A stretch of 64,000 bases of DNA from Puccinia triticina (taxonomy: Eukaryota; Basidiomycota; Pucciniomycetes; Pucciniales; Pucciniaceae): contig NC_070558.1 of the NCBI RefSeq assembly GCF_026914185.1, forward strand, positions 7,573,501 to 7,637,500, written 5' to 3'. The position numbers were made by a program, and so were the translations under genes. Positions 10,372 through 22,539 of the stretch are shown in pieces; position 1 is the first letter of the stretch; the number at the start of each line of letters is the position of its first letter. The notes below the pieces were generated by a model. The model made no database searches and had not been told where the DNA came from. It saw nothing but the letters and a program-made list of their open reading frames with translations.

Positions 10372-11449
10372 TTGGATTGGAACCCTATGCTGAACTCACT
10401 GGAATACTTTAGTGAAACCAAACCGGTTCAAATCGGAATTGTGACAGGCAGCGGGCCAGGTGAACTGATTGCCACTACAAGAGGAACGGCAACTCTGCTT
10501 CTGGAGCACGGCGGTTCCCTGACTTTTCACAATGTGCTCTACGTCCTGAAACTGACGCGCAACCTGGTGTCCTTTGTACAACTGATGAGACGTCGCGCGC
10601 TCATCCACCAGGATCAAGGCGGCTACGCGGTTTGCATTGACAACAGCAAACCATTTGCTGTTGATGTCAACTGGAGATCAAGGGAGTTATCAACCCCGCC
10701 GGCTTGACTGTTGGCCTGCTCTCTGAAAATAAGCATCAATCTGACTTCTCAAAATGGCATGCCAGACTTGGCCACGCCAGCTCCAAGCAAATCGCAACAG
10801 TGGTGCCCAAGGCTCTTGACCTTACAATAACCCACGCCTGCAATGCTTGATGCAAGGCAAGATAACCAGGCAGCCCTGCACTGGTCACTTAAAAGCAACC
10901 ACGTCGGCGCTGGAAGTGATACATAGCGATCTGGTGGGCCCAATCACACCACCAACAAACGGAGGGGCAAGGTACTTCCTGACCCTGGTAGATCAACACA
11001 CAGGGTACATACACACGACTGTCCTGAAAGACAAGACTCAGGCAGCGGTGGAAATCACAGACTTCAAAAACCTGTTCAAGCGACAAACCGGGAACGTCGT
11101 CAAGAAGCTCATTCCCAATGGAGGTGGCGAATTCTGTAACCGGTCACTGGGAGAACTCCTGAAAGAAGCTGGAATACAACACAACGTAGCGCCCCCCTAC
11201 ACCCCGCAGAAAAACGGAATAGCTGAACGGGCAAATAGGACGGTCCTGGACATGATGATGCATGCAAACATGGCTCCAGAATGGTGGGGTGAGGCAATCA
11301 AAACCGCAATGGCGACAACCAACTGTCTACCCTCCCTGTTGAAGAGCAAGAAATTGCCTATTGCACTGCTCTTCAAGGTCTACCCAAACATGCACTTCTT
11401 CCACCCCTTCGGCTGCAGGGTATGGGTGGTCAAACCAAAACAAAACTAG
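10372..11449 (+). mobile_element. Ty1/copia fragment: GAG-pre-integrase and integrase, degenerate
   Basis: Open segments at 10372-10707 and 10847-11449, in different frames, carry the copia order. A protease-to-pre-integrase stretch (LTFHNVLYVLKLTRNLVS) comes first, then an HxxxH finger (WHARLGHAS), the zinc-finger CNAC, the integrase start (VIHSDLVGPI) and YTPQKNGIAERANRTV with the catalytic Glu. The second catalytic Asp, normally in a DNGGEF motif, reads IPNGGGEF, so Asp is replaced by Asn. At least one frameshift separates the two segments. The reading stops at 11449 before reverse transcriptase and RNase H. The fragment cannot be autonomous. Confidence 0.85.
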
Positions 11450-12280
11450 CCTACCCAGCGCACCTTATACCGGATCACTTCATTCGCTTTATTCAATTTT
11501 CAACAGAGAACCCACATTCCCCCAATGATTTTTTCATTCTTTGGTGTAAGACTCAAAAGCGGTTTTGAAACCCTTTTGCTGAATGGCGGTGCAAACTCTG
11601 CCCTTCTATACTATCAGATAACAAGACCCACCAAGCTAAGCTTGGCAAGTTTTAATCAAGTGATAGGTCTGGTCTAGTTCCAGATGAAGTTGTTTGATGA
11701 TAGGTATGTGAGAGTTGAGAGTGAGTTCAGTAGTTATTTGAAAATATGAGGGTTGTGGTGAGGTATAGATGTGATGGTAAGTGTGAAGGTGGTATGTAAA
11801 TAACTGGGGAGTACTGAGCTGAGGAGCTGACAACTGAGGAGGAGAGAACTCGTTATATAGACAAAAGTGGAGCCCCAGAGGGCTTGTGGGTTAGGGTTTC
11901 AACTAATCTAAACAACAGTGTGAGGGATTTTAGCTGGTGGGAGTAGATACAAATGATGTCATAATATGTCAAGGGTACATAAATGATGTTAGAAGAATGC
12001 AGTAGGGCCGCATGAAGGCTGCGTAAAGTGACAGTAGACTGCACAAGTTGACAGGTGGATGCAGGGGGTGCATAAATGAAGTCTGAGGCTGCAGAGTCAG
12101 TGTGTGATGACATCATAATATGGAAATAGAAGAGTACTTGATAGTATGTAATGACTGTAGTCTGATGGGGAGATGTATGTTTGTATCCTGTGATGTGTAT
12201 AAGCATAATGCTGTGATCCTTGACTTGAGGCTTGTGACAGGCTGGTGACTGGGTATGTTGAAAATGTGATGGGTGTCCAG
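11450..12280. other. No recognisable gene
   Basis: The stretch is AT- and TG-rich with compositional bias only. The open frames at 11833-11636 and 12320-11853 (minus) are low-complexity His/Thr/Ser strings and show no family motif. Confidence 0.4.
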
Positions 12281-13377
12281 CACTATGAAAAAAACTCAAG
12301 AAACTGCTGTCAGTTGACATCCAGCATACTCAAGTTAATCCTCAATTAGAACAAGGATCATACCCATGAATGCCAATTTTCTTCTACCCTGCAATCTTTG
12401 CACATTGCCTAATTTATGCAAGCTAATTCTGAACTACAAAAAACTTAGCACAGGTTTCAAGATACTCAGTTGAGACCTGTGCAATCCCCCTTTCATGTTC
12501 CCCTACCCCTTTCAAGTGCACATACTGATTTCATGTGCGCATATCCCTTTTGTGTGCAAATACCCATTTCATGTGTATATATCCCTTTCATGTGCACACC
12601 CCTTTCATATTCACACCTTTGCTGTGCATGCACCCCTTTCATCATGCATGCATAACTCTTTCATTTTCACATGCCCCTTTGATGTGTACAAACTCCTTTC
12701 ATCATGTGTACGTAACCCTTTCTTTCACATAACCCTTTGATGTATACATTTCCCTTTCATGAATACCCCTTACATGTGCATTTACTCCTTTCATCACATA
12801 CTGCTTTCATGTGCACATATCCCTTTTGTGTGCAAATACCCATTTCATGTGTATATATCCCTTTCATGTGCACACCCCTTTCATATTCACACCTTTCCTG
12901 TGCATGCACCCCTTTCATCATGCATGAATACCTCTTTCATTTTTACATGCCCCTTTGATGTGTACAAACCCCTTTCATGATGTGTACGTAACCCTTTCAT
13001 TTTCACATACCCCGTTGATGTATACATATCCCTTTCATGAATACCCCTTACATGTGCACATACCCCTTTCATCATGTGAAAATATCCCTTTTATGTGTAA
13101 ATACACCTTTTTACATTCCCCTTTCATGCGTACATATCCCTTTCATGTGTGAATAGAATTTTGATGTTATTCCTTTCATGTGGAAATACCCCTTTCATGC
13201 AAGCATAACGCATTCATAGGTGCATGCACTACATCTTTTAATGATGGAATGAACATGGAAAATATTTAGTCTGGAAGACTCATGGAATGAACAGGGAAGA
13301 ACCCAGGTTCAAATCAAAGTAATATCAAAGTTATCGCATGTCAACTGACACCAATTTCTTGAGTTTTTTTCACAGTG
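12281..13377. mobile_element. Non-autonomous TIR element carrying a minisatellite, 3-bp TSD
   Basis: Left end CACTATGAAAAAAACTCAAG and the complement of the right end CACTGTGAAAAAAACTCAAG form inverted repeats of about 40 bp ending in GTCAGTTGACAT. The trinucleotide CAG stands directly outside both ends (12278-12280 and 13378-13380), a 3-bp target duplication. The end sequence resembles the MITE at 33294-33540 (CACTG, an A run, then CAGTTGACATG), which also has a 3-bp duplication. The interior is almost entirely the minisatellite listed separately. It has no transposase. Confidence 0.75.
12480..13215. repeat. Minisatellite of CCCTTTCATGTGCACATA-like units
   Basis: Degenerate units of about 18-24 bp (CCCCTTTCATGTGCACATAC) are repeated throughout. 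A higher-order duplication of about 270 bp is visible: the block from about 12519 to 12655 recurs at about 12792-12930, sharing TTTTGTGTGCAAATACCCAT and GCACCCCTTTCATCATGCAT. Open frames across it are repeat artefacts. Confidence 0.85.
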
Positions 13378-13439
13378 CAGTGTCCAAAGAAGTGTAGGTT
13401 CCAATCCAGTGGGGTTCAGGTGATGCTTTTCCAGTGGTG

Positions 13440-14420
13440 ACTAGCAAGGCTGAAACCGCTGCACTAAAAGTAGTGCAGCGCAGCGCAAAGCGCAGCGGAA
13501 ATGGGCTCGCTGCGCTGCACTTTTTTATAGCGATTTTCCGCTAACGCTTCAGCTTTTTGAAAACGGAGGGAAAATTCCTCTTTTTTAAGCGGACCACAAA
13601 AGCGCCTCAGAAGCGCAAAACCGCTGCGTGGTAGCGCAGCGCAGCGGCACTTCGCTAGAAAAGCGGGATTTGCAGCGGCAAATCCCGCTTTTATAATCTG
13701 GGTTCTCGCTTTGCGCGCTTTTCCGCTTTTCACGCTTTATTAGTGCAGCATAGCTAATATTACTGCATGTTTGCCGCGATAGAGAGAAAATATACTCAAA
13801 AAGAAACAGAAACTAAAAAAGTGACCTATACCCCCTGAGTCTTGGTCGATTTTTTTGGCTGTTTAGTCTTCTTGATGTTGGACGGAGAAGATAACTTGGG
13901 GTTTTTTTTGGCAGCGGCCAGAACAGCCTGACAATCTTCGAAAACCCCACCCAACTTGACCCCGCCGCGTAATCACAAGTGGCTGCTGATAGCACGTTCA
14001 ATTGATCGTATCGCAAGTCCGGCCCGCCCTGATGAACAAACATCAGCGGCAGCTGAGAAGGTGCGCTCCACCGTTGCTGAGCTAGCTGCGCAAGCAAGAT
14101 AATTGCGCTTGCTTTTTGAGCTGAATTAACTGCGCAGCGCCAAAAGTGCGGAAGAAGTATCAGCTAAAAAGCGGTGCAGCGCGCAAAAGCGCCCCAGTAG
14201 CGGTTGAAAGCGCACACCGCTATCGCTGCACTTTCCCGCAGCGAAAGCGCCGCTTTTTTGGCTGCGCTTACGCTATTTCATCCAAGGAAATAGCGGTGTT
14301 TCGCTGCAGAAAGCGGTAGCGCAGCGCGGGGACGCTACCGCTTCAGCTTTTTGGGCTGGAGGGTTAGCGGCGCCCGCTGCGCTGCGCTAAAATCGCCGCT
14401 TTCTGCAGCGTAGCGCAGCT
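13440..14420. repeat. GCGCAGCG-rich repeat region
   Basis: Two blocks (13455-13760 and 14100-14420) are built from GCAGCGCAGCG, AAAAGCGG and their complements, giving many short self-complementary stretches such as GTAGCGCAGCGCAGCGGC. They resemble in style, but not in exact motif, the GCGCTAACGCTA repeats at 22540-22900 and 27900-28570. The middle (13770-14100) has no recognisable gene. Confidence 0.6.
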
Positions 14421-14549
14421 TCTCAGTCTTGGGACTAGGGGTAAACTTGGCCGTAGAATCCATTTATGAGGTCTGTTTGATGGTATCTTGAGGCGTATTA
14501 CAAGTAAATATATGTATGAGATTTTTTTTTTGATTTTTCACTTTTCCAT

Positions 14550-15480
14550 CTACCACATCGGAGGAGGCACAAGATCACTGGTAATGTGAGCTAGCTGAGA
14601 GGCATGTTCATTCTTCATGGCTTCAATCCACAAAGGCTTCTCTTTTGTGCTCGCCAGTGCATCCGCCATCTTGGCTTCCTGAACTAAGTTGACAATGTTT
14701 GTTTGTTTATCAATTGACAATGATGAAGACTGAACAGCAGATTGGCGCTTTGTGGTCACTATATTTGAAGTGTCAATATTACCAAAAACTTCTTTACTAG
14801 GAGGTCTTGACAACCACTCCCAGCTAGGCTTCAATCAATCAAGAACTTGCTCCGGTAATTTAAAATTTCTGCCCTGATTTGGGTGCAATGTTGAGGAATC
14901 GAAAACATTAATTGGTCAAACAGTCTCATTGGTACGGATTTGCTGCAACATCTTCTCGGCACGTATCTGTTGACGATGACATAACCATGCAGCCTTTGTC
15001 CCCGCTGACACATCTGAGTCCTCGTCACTTTGAGACTTTGACTCCGAACTCTTACGTTGCCCATTGCTTGAACTGGACTCAGACGACGAATCTGAATCAC
15101 TTGATGACCCTGGTTCATTTCTCTCTTCGGACTCCAATGATTTGCTTGATTTGAAATTGCCATGTAATCGAGTAACATAGCAAGGAAGTCAACTTTGTGA
15201 TTCAGTGACTATTTGCAGAAGTGACTTCAGATCTTTGGTTGGCGAAAAATTAGTTGATGTGACATGTATAGACAGTACCACATAGTCTTGACTGATAACA
15301 ATTCAATGGACCACCGAGTCATAAAAGCGGGTTGCATCCAAAAACGGTTCAAAACCCAAAAACTGAAGCTTGGTGCCTTTTGGTTGAAGTTTAAGCGACT
15401 CTGGTCAATGAACAATGACTCTAGCTCCAAACGGAATCAGTGGCATGTTGGTTTGATCTGTTTCTATCAGATTGTTTAGT
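14550..15480 (-). mobile_element. Ty1/copia remnant: integrase C-terminus and start of reverse transcriptase
   Basis: Reading right to left, one frame near 15400-15230 gives LQPKGTKLQFLGFEP and RFYD, the copia integrase C-terminal block. A Ser/Asp-rich linker follows (15137-14916). Then 14834-14550 gives DALASTKEKPLWIEAMKNE and LVPPP, the conserved entry to copia reverse transcriptase. These parts lie in different frames, so the copy is broken, and the catalytic RT core is absent. The opposite orientation suggests a separate insertion from the fragment at 10.4-11.4 kb. Confidence 0.75.
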
Positions 15481-15966
15481 TTTGCCAATGCCGATGTACT
15501 GTGTTTTTCAGAATGCTTGATTTTTTCTCAAAATTTCTGGTTTTGCTATGCACTTAAATTTAATTTAAACTTCACACCAAACCTTAATCCAACCTTGCAA
15601 TTAAACTTTTTTTAGCACATGCGGATGGAAGATCCAAACTACTTGCCACCTAACCTTCAATGAACCTTAGAAAGAAGCTTTTGAAGCACATGCAGCCTCC
15701 ATGTGCTTGTCAATTGCTGCGAAGAGCAGCAGTAATGTTGTGGATCCAAGCATTCCATGTCGTGTTGACCACTCACCGGTTTCCCCTCTTTCCTGCTTTC
15801 CCACCAGCCCTGAGTGCAACAACCCCCCATCCTCACCCTGCCTTGTTTGCCCACACACCCAAGCCCCAATCGCCGCTCACACCACATTCCGTTGGCGTTT
15901 GCACACACCCCCAAGTCCCAATTGCCTCTTGCCCCAAATTCCGCTCTTCCGTTTATCAACCTCGCG

Positions 15967-17138
15967 ATGGTCTTCCAACACTATGCTCCGCCAACAAAAG
16001 TGGTGGCCATCCGCATGCTCAACCAAGAATACCACAAAGATGAAATCCCAAATGCTCTTGGAGTCACCATTTCAAATCAATCATTCACCCGATGGCTTGC
16101 TCTTTACAATTTGACTCAGCAGGTTATACAAGACTTGAGGGAATACAAGAAGCGGGGTGCTCCAATGCTCCTCACAAACAAAAACTATGCGTTCATCCTT
16201 GAGCTAGTTCGCACCAAGCCTGGTCTATTCCTACTCTAGAAGAGATACGAGAACACCTGTACAACAAATCTGGTAACCTCTTGAGTGTTTCTGATCTCCA
16301 CCAAAACCTCCTTAACAAATTAGAGATTACTCTGAAGAAAGCCAAAACAGTCAACATCAAAAAATCACTCGTGGCAAAGTTCTCTTGGGTTGAAAAGATG
16401 GCTTCGGTTCCCACTGAATACCTTGTATTCACTGGTAAGTCATCAACTCTGGTCTTGTTGTGATGTTGGTTAGACCAATGATTGGCTGACTTGCCGCCTG
16501 TGTCTGTTTTCTCTAGATGAATCCGGTATATGCTCTCGCAATCTGCTCAGGACGTTCTCCCAATCTAAACGCAGAACAGAAGCCAGTTGAATTCTCAAGG
16601 ATCAGAATGCCAGAAGATACAGTCTTATACCAGGAATCAGTTACTACGGTGTCCTGGCCTCAAGTGTGATGGATGATACTGTCAAGGGCAAGCATTTTGA
16701 GCACTTTCTCAAGCACCGCTTGGTAAGTCTGCGAGCTTCATTAGCTGTTTCCTGATAGTTAAACTGACATGAGTGGTTTGTTAGCTCCCTTGTATGAATC
16801 TGTGCCCCGGTATCAACTCCATTCTGGTGATAGATAACACTTTGATCAATTGTAGCCAGAAAGTGGCCCAATTGTGCCGCGAAGTCGGAGTGCTCCTGGT
16901 ATACCTTCCGACATACTGTCCTGAGCTCAATCCAATTGAGCTGTGCTTTTCTCTAATAAAATCTAACTTGCGCCAAACTCAGGGGCTAGTTTACTCCACC
17001 GATCCCATCTGGTCGATCCGCCGTGCCTTTCACCGCATTGTAACCCCTGCCTTATGCCGTAGCTTATTCAGTCATTGTAATTACAATTGTCCGGAATCTG
17101 ACTTGCCTAGTGATGTACCGCTCCCTGCCACTGACTGA
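15967..17138 (+). pseudogene. DDE_3 (Tc1/IS630-type) transposase, decayed
   Basis: The start is ATG 15967. An N-terminal helix-turn-helix-like part (PTKVVAIRMLNQEYHKDEI) is followed by a linker, then exons after introns near 16434-16515 and 16722-16785. The catalytic set is visible: first Asp in DESGICSRN (just after the first intron), second in ILVIDNT, and Glu in PELNPIELCF with the usual D-x-E order of this superfamily. Lesions: a two-base frameshift at about 16235 (FL against the EEIREHL frame) and an in-frame TGA at 16588-16590. Its sister copy is at 51822-50644, about equally long. No TIRs were located with confidence. Confidence 0.8.
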
Positions 17139-17430
17139 TATACATGATTGCACTCCTCAAATTACTATTTTTGTGGTTGATTTGTCTTCAAATACTGTCC
17201 AACTCTGAACATATTATGCGCGCCACTCACTGACTGATATACTTGATTGCACTCCTCAATTTCTTATTTCTGCTATTTTTTTGGTCCTCAAATACTGTCC
17301 TAATCCAAACATAAACATACAATGCGTTAGAAATAAATGATATCCTTGTTTGCACTCCTCAATTTCTTATTTCTGCTATTTTTTTGGTCCTCAAATACTG
17401 CCCAAATCCAAACATGCGTTAAAAATAAAT
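17139..17430. repeat. Three diverged tandem units downstream of the transposase
   Basis: TTGCACTCCTCAATTTCTTA, then TTTTTTTGGTCCTCAAATACTG, recurs at about 17250 and 17350, with a more diverged copy at about 17150. Units are about 105-115 bp. The repeat may belong to the 3' end of the DDE_3 element. Confidence 0.6.
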
Positions 17431-17574
17431 GGCCATCTTAAAAAATGCAGTTCAATGAATCTCAAATTGCGAATCCTGGAATTGTTTCCGAGAGAGGATG
17501 ACCATATTTTCAGACCTTTAGCTGGTTAACTAAAGCACGCAAGGCACAACTTGTGAGAGCCACGGAAACAGTAA

Positions 17575-17725
17575 TTGACACAGATAGAGTGCACACAGAC
17601 CACAGACACAGACCACGGACACAGACCACAGACACAGACAACAGACACACCCAAGCACAGACACACACTGAGTGAGCAAAGACACAACACGGTGACACAC
17701 TGAGTGAGCAAAGACACAATGACAA
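17575..17725. repeat. Simple repeat (ACAGACCACAG)n / GTGAGCAAAGACACA
   Basis: Short degenerate tandem units of ACAGACCACAGACACAGACC, then two copies of CACTGAGTGAGCAAAGACAC about 35 bp apart. It is non-coding; the Cys/Val-rich open frames on the minus strand are artefacts of the repeat. Confidence 0.75.
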
Positions 17726-17960
17726 CACGGTGAGAAGCAAAGGAAAAACATTTATAATGTATGTATGGCGGGGCGGATGGACCCAGCAGGTAGACCAACA
17801 ACACAAATTCAAACATCAGGATTAACTTGAGGAGTGGCGCCAATGGCCATACTGAGTTGAATTCACTCAACTCCGTCTAGCAGGAGTCGGCTTGTGCCCA
17901 AGGGGAATCCTAGCTTGTTGAGTTCGCTTTTGGAAGATTTACAAAAGAAAGACCCACCTG

Positions 17961-20220
17961 TGGCTAAGAAATACTTCAATTCCATTCCATTCTAAATAGT
18001 GGAAAACAGGATCTCATCCTCCATTTGGAATGGAAGGATCACTGGAGCTGCCTGCGGTCAGCTCAGGCACGTTCATTCAATATTCCAGCTCACCCAGCTC
18101 TGCCTTGTGTAAAAGATCCATCCAGCTCCCCTCCACATCCACAATCCAGCTCACCCAGCTCACTGCAGGCAAAAATACAGCTCACACAGCTCCCTCTCCA
18201 CCCAGAAATCCAGCTCACCCAGCTCCCTCTGCAACCAAAAATCCAGCTCACCCAGCTCCCTCTGCACCCAAAAATCCAGCTCACCCAGCTCCCTCTGCAC
18301 CCAAAAATCCAGCTCACCCAGCTCCCTCTGCACCCAAAAATCCAGCTCACCCAGCTCCCTCTGCACCCAGAAATCCAGCTCACCCAGCTCCCTCTGCAAC
18401 CAAAAATCCAGCTCATGCAGCTCCCTCTAAACCCAAAAATACAGCTCATTCAGCTCCCTCTCCACCCAGAAATCCAGCTCACCCAGCTCCCTTTGCACCC
18501 AGAAATCCAGCTCACCCAGCTCCCTCTGCACCCAAAAATCCAGCTCACCCAGCTCCCTCTGCACCCAAAAATCCAGCTCACCCAGCTCCCTCTGCACCCA
18601 GAAATCCAGCTCACCCAGCTCCCTCTGCAACCAAAAATCCAGCTCATGCAGCTCCCTCTAAACCCAAAAATACAGCTCATTCAGCTCCCTCTCCACCCAG
18701 AAATCCAGCTCACCCAGCTCCCTCTGCAACCAAAAATCCAGCTCACCCAGCTCCCTCTGCACCCAAAAATCCAGCTCACCCAGCTCCCTGCAAGCAAAAA
18801 TCCAGCTCACGCAGCTCCCTCTGCACCCAGAAATCTGGCTAATGCAGCTCCCTCTGCACCCAAAAATCCAGCTCACCCAGCTCCCTCTGCACCCAAAAAT
18901 CCAGCTCACCCAGCTCCCTCCGCACCCAAAAATCCAGCTCACCCAGCTCCCTCTGCACCCAAAAATCTGGCTCACCCAGCTCCCTCTGCACCCAAGAATC
19001 CAGCTCACCCAGCTCCCTCTGCACCCAGAAATCCAGCTCACCCAGCTCCCTACGCACCCAAAACTCCAGCTCAGCCAGCTCCCTCTGCACTCAAAAATCT
19101 AGCTCATCCAGCTCCCCTCAGCTTCCAAAATCCAGCCCACCCAGCTCCCTCTGTACCCAAAAATCCAGCTAACCCAGCTCATCTCAGAAGCCAAAATTCA
19201 GCTCACCCAGTTCCCCTCAGCATCCTAATTAGCTCATTCAGCTCCCTCTGCACCCCAAATCCAGCTCATGCAGCTCACTCTGCACCTAACAATCCATCTC
19301 AAACAGCACCCCTCCGCACCCAAATTCCAGCTCATGCCCCTTCGCACCCAAATTCCAGCTCATGCAGCTCCCTCTGCACCCCAAATCCAGCTCATGCAGC
19401 TCACTCTGCACCTAACAATCCATCTCAAACAGCACCCCTCCGCACCCAAATTCCAGCTCATGCCCCTTCGCACCCAAATTCCAGCTCATGCAGCTCCCTC
19501 TGCACCCAACAATCCAGCTCATACAGCTGCCATCTGCATCCAAAAAACAAGCTCACAAATCTCTCCTCAACACCCAAAAATCAGCATGTAGCTCTCTGAG
19601 TACCAAAATCCAGCTCATGAAGCTCCCCACAGCACTCAAAAATCCAGCTCATGCAGCTCCCTCTGTACCCAAAAAACCAGCTTACCCAGCTCCACTTGCA
19701 CACAAAATTCCAGCTCTCCCACCTCCTCATAGCACCTAAAATCCAGCTTACGCACCTTGGTCCAGCACACAAAATACCAGCTCACCCAGCTCCCCCGGCA
19801 GCCGAAATCCTGCTCACAAGCCTCCCTCTGCACACAAGCACCCAAAATCCAGCTCATTCAGCTCCCTCTGAACCCAAAAGTCCTTCCCACACCCAAAAAC
19901 CCAGCTCACCCAGCTCCAATGGCACCTAAAATCCAGCTCCTGCAGCTCACCTCGCACCCAAAATTCAGCTCCTTCAGCCCCCTCCTCACCTAAAATTCCA
20001 GCTCATCAAGCTCCTGTCTGCACCTAAAAATCCAGCTCACCCAAAATCCAGCTCATTCATCTCTGGTTGCACCAAAAAAATCAGCCCATGCAGCTCCCCC
20101 TGCACCAACAATTCCAGTTCACCCAGCTCCCCCATCATTGCAAATTCTTTCTGTCCCAGCTCAACTCAGCACACTAAAATCCAGCTCAGCCAGCCCACTG
20201 GCACCCAAAATTCCCCACTG
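17961..20220 (+). repeat. 33-bp minisatellite element (plus orientation)
   Basis: The edge is TGGCTAAGAAAT followed by ATTCCATTCCATTC, AGGATCTCATCCTCCATTTG and GGATCACTGGAGCTG. Then come about 60 copies of a 33-bp unit (CCAGCTCACCCAGCTCCCTC plus TGCACCCAAAAAT), decaying to the right. A 231-bp higher-order period (7 units) is visible between 18423 and 18654, and a 126-bp one between 19251 and 19377. Because 33 is divisible by 3, frames of up to 524 codons stay open on both strands with 11-residue periods; I do not call these proteins. The inverted counterpart with the same edge is at 31640-32705. Confidence 0.9.
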
Positions 20221-21071
20221 GTACCAAAATAAAGCACATTTATTTCCCCCTCCACCACCAAAACACCTCCAGCTCACACAGACCCATCAGGGCTAACATT
20301 AACTGGCTCCCCATCTCCCTTTCATCACCAGTGAGATGCTAGGCAAAAATGAGCTCAACTTAGCCCTTGTGTTAGTGCAGAGGGCTAAGTGAATTCTTCT
20401 GCAGCCATAATGTTAAACATATGTCAGTATCAGGACTGTTTTGTTAAGTGCAAGACTAAAAAATCATCTTTTACTAATAACAGGAATTCAATGAATGCGC
20501 AAAAAGGATATTTATGTTACCAAAATTTCGTGGAGAAAGTCAAGTAACTTAACTACCCACAATGCTGGTTTAGGCACTACCAAAAATTACCATTTGCACT
20601 ACCAAACTTCCTACACCACAATATATCTTGGGGTGCAGAATTCTACAGACCAATCTCTTCCACCTGTGCATCAAAAAATTGATGGAGTACTCACTACTAA
20701 CAAGAGCAATTTGAATTCCTGCCCCAAACCAGACCGCCATTCAAGAACATACAACCCTCTTGATGACTGGTACAGACTGGTCATCAAGGGGATATGTACA
20801 ACTGTATGAGATTGGTCTTGCAACCTTCCAGATCATGTTCTTTGGTGAGATCACAACTTGATTGCATGTTGATATATACGTGTGCAAAAAAACCCTCCAC
20901 ACCCACACCCACACCCACACCCACACCCAAACCCAAACCCACACCCAAGCCCACACCCAAGCCCACGCCCATACCCTTTGAAAAAGAAGGTGTGCAGGGC
21001 ACACCTGACTTTTTTGGAAGTTCTTGGCTCTCATGCCCTTGGCAAGAAACCCTGCATGTTGTATATAATTA
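20221..21071. other. Non-coding; one palindrome and a (CCCACA)n run
   Basis: There is no gene. TTGATGACTGGTACAGACTG GTCATCAAG at 20757-20787 (split here) is a single palindrome of the 1-345 family. CCCACACCCACACCC and variants at 20895-20970 form a short hexamer tract. The hexamer is not the fungal telomere repeat TTAGGG or its complement. Confidence 0.55.
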
Positions 21072-21267
21072 GGGTGTTCAAAGTTGACTTGCATAAAATC
21101 GTAACATCATAAAATCATAAAATTCCAAGCTGAAAAAATATGTTGCACCCAAGCACTCAAATTAGAGCAAAATTTCTAGAATGGTACATATGAAATCATC
21201 ACTTGAAAGTTTTATGATTTTATGATTTTATGCATTGAAAATTTTATGATTTCAACTTTGAACACCC
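21072..21267. mobile_element. MITE, 196 bp, TTA target-site duplication
   Basis: GGGTGTTCAAAGTTGA at the left end is mirrored by TCAACTTTGAACACCC at the right. The trinucleotide TTA flanks both sides (21069-21071 and 21268-21270). The interior is full of TAAAATCATAAAAT and its complement, so the whole element can fold. The 3-bp TTA duplication fits a PIF/Harbinger-type parent, which is inference. Confidence 0.8.
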
Positions 21268-21270
21268 TTA

Positions 21271-22535
21271 ATGTGAATAGTATGCATATTTACTATGTAG
21301 ATTATGCATATTTACTATCACATAGTAATGGACAGTGAAAACAACCAAAAGCCAGCAGGAAAAATTACAAAGGCCAGTACTGTAGGATTGTTTCATGCAA
21401 TCCAAATTCAAAGAAAGAATCATCTTGAGTGCATGAGATGACACCATATTGGATCCACTCCTGCGTGATTCTGATATCAATTTGGTTTGTTTTTCAGAGG
21501 GGAAGGAGAACTTGTGGATTTCCAACAAAAGATGGCACATGTCCACTTGAAGATTTTTTCCATGCCCAGACCCACCATCTGCAGGAGAAAGGCCAGGATG
21601 CCTATGTCCTTTCTGCAACCCGTTTTCTACTCTTTCTCTCAGGAGAAACAGGCAAAATACTTCTGTTACAACCATGTCCCCAGTCAGGCGAGTTCAATCT
21701 GGCTGCTGAAACACCTAGTTTATATAACCTCTCTGACCAGGAGGATTTCCTTTGGGTCTCAGAGGCTAACATCTGCAATCAGGAGGGGTTCATCCTGGTT
21801 TTCCTGGGTTTACAACCTTTGCTACTGGAAGGGAATACCACCTTCTGGCCAAAGAGGTGGGCAGGTTCTGGCGGCCGTGGTTTAATTACTGTACCTGATG
21901 AGCTAGACTGGGACTGAGGACAGCTGACACCGTGTGGGGAGCGGAAGAGTCTCGTGGAAGGATGAGATTCATTACACCAGTCATGAAGCTGAGAGAAAAC
22001 AAGAGAGAGGAAGAGAAGAAAAAGAAAGAGGATGAGAAAGGAAAGAAAGCTACATACCTGAGGACAGGGGATACGGTGTGGGGAGCGGACCAGGTTGTGG
22101 AAGGATGAGGAGAATTTCCTTCCACAACCGCTGCCTCAGGTACACTACATACAATCTGTGATATGTGTGTGAAAAGAAAGAGACATTTGTAAAGCAGAAA
22201 AAGAAAACAGAAAACAGAAACCTGAGTCTAACTCAACAGTACCCACCAGATTTTACTTAGAATTCCAGAAACCCACACCAGCACCCGGACCCTCTGGCAC
22301 CTGTTGCATGTGGCTGGTACCCACAACAGGTGCAATTCCACAATCTCTAATCTAGCTGGTTTAAAGGTAGGTGTGCTGTGCAATAATCCCTTTTTTTAAG
22401 GGTGTGGGTGCAGGCATGCTTGTATCAAAACCTTCTTTACTGTGAGACTGTAACATTAAACTAACATTATTTCAGCCTTAAGATTACAACAACCATAGGC
22501 TGCTAGGATAAACTACGCTATTTTAGCCCTAAATT
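21271..22535. other. No recognisable gene; one diverged direct repeat
   Basis: GTGTGGGGAGCGGA followed by GTGGAAGGATGAG occurs at about 21931-21965 and again at 22075-22110. The frames 21429-21917 and 21487-21885 overlap each other, have no family motif and are not called. Confidence 0.4.
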
Positions 22536-22539
22536 TTAC

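Noticed and set aside
18025..19599. A 524-codon open frame and overlapping long frames on both strands
   Set aside because: They are a consequence of a 33-bp tandem repeat with few stop codons in any frame. Three overlapping frames show 11-residue periods and there is no start or splice context.
20886..20975. Telomere-like hexamer tract
   Set aside because: The motif is CCCACA/CCCAAA, not CCCTAA, and it is internal and short.
21429..21917. A 162-codon frame
   Set aside because: It overlaps another frame of similar length, shows no motif, and is flanked by repeats.
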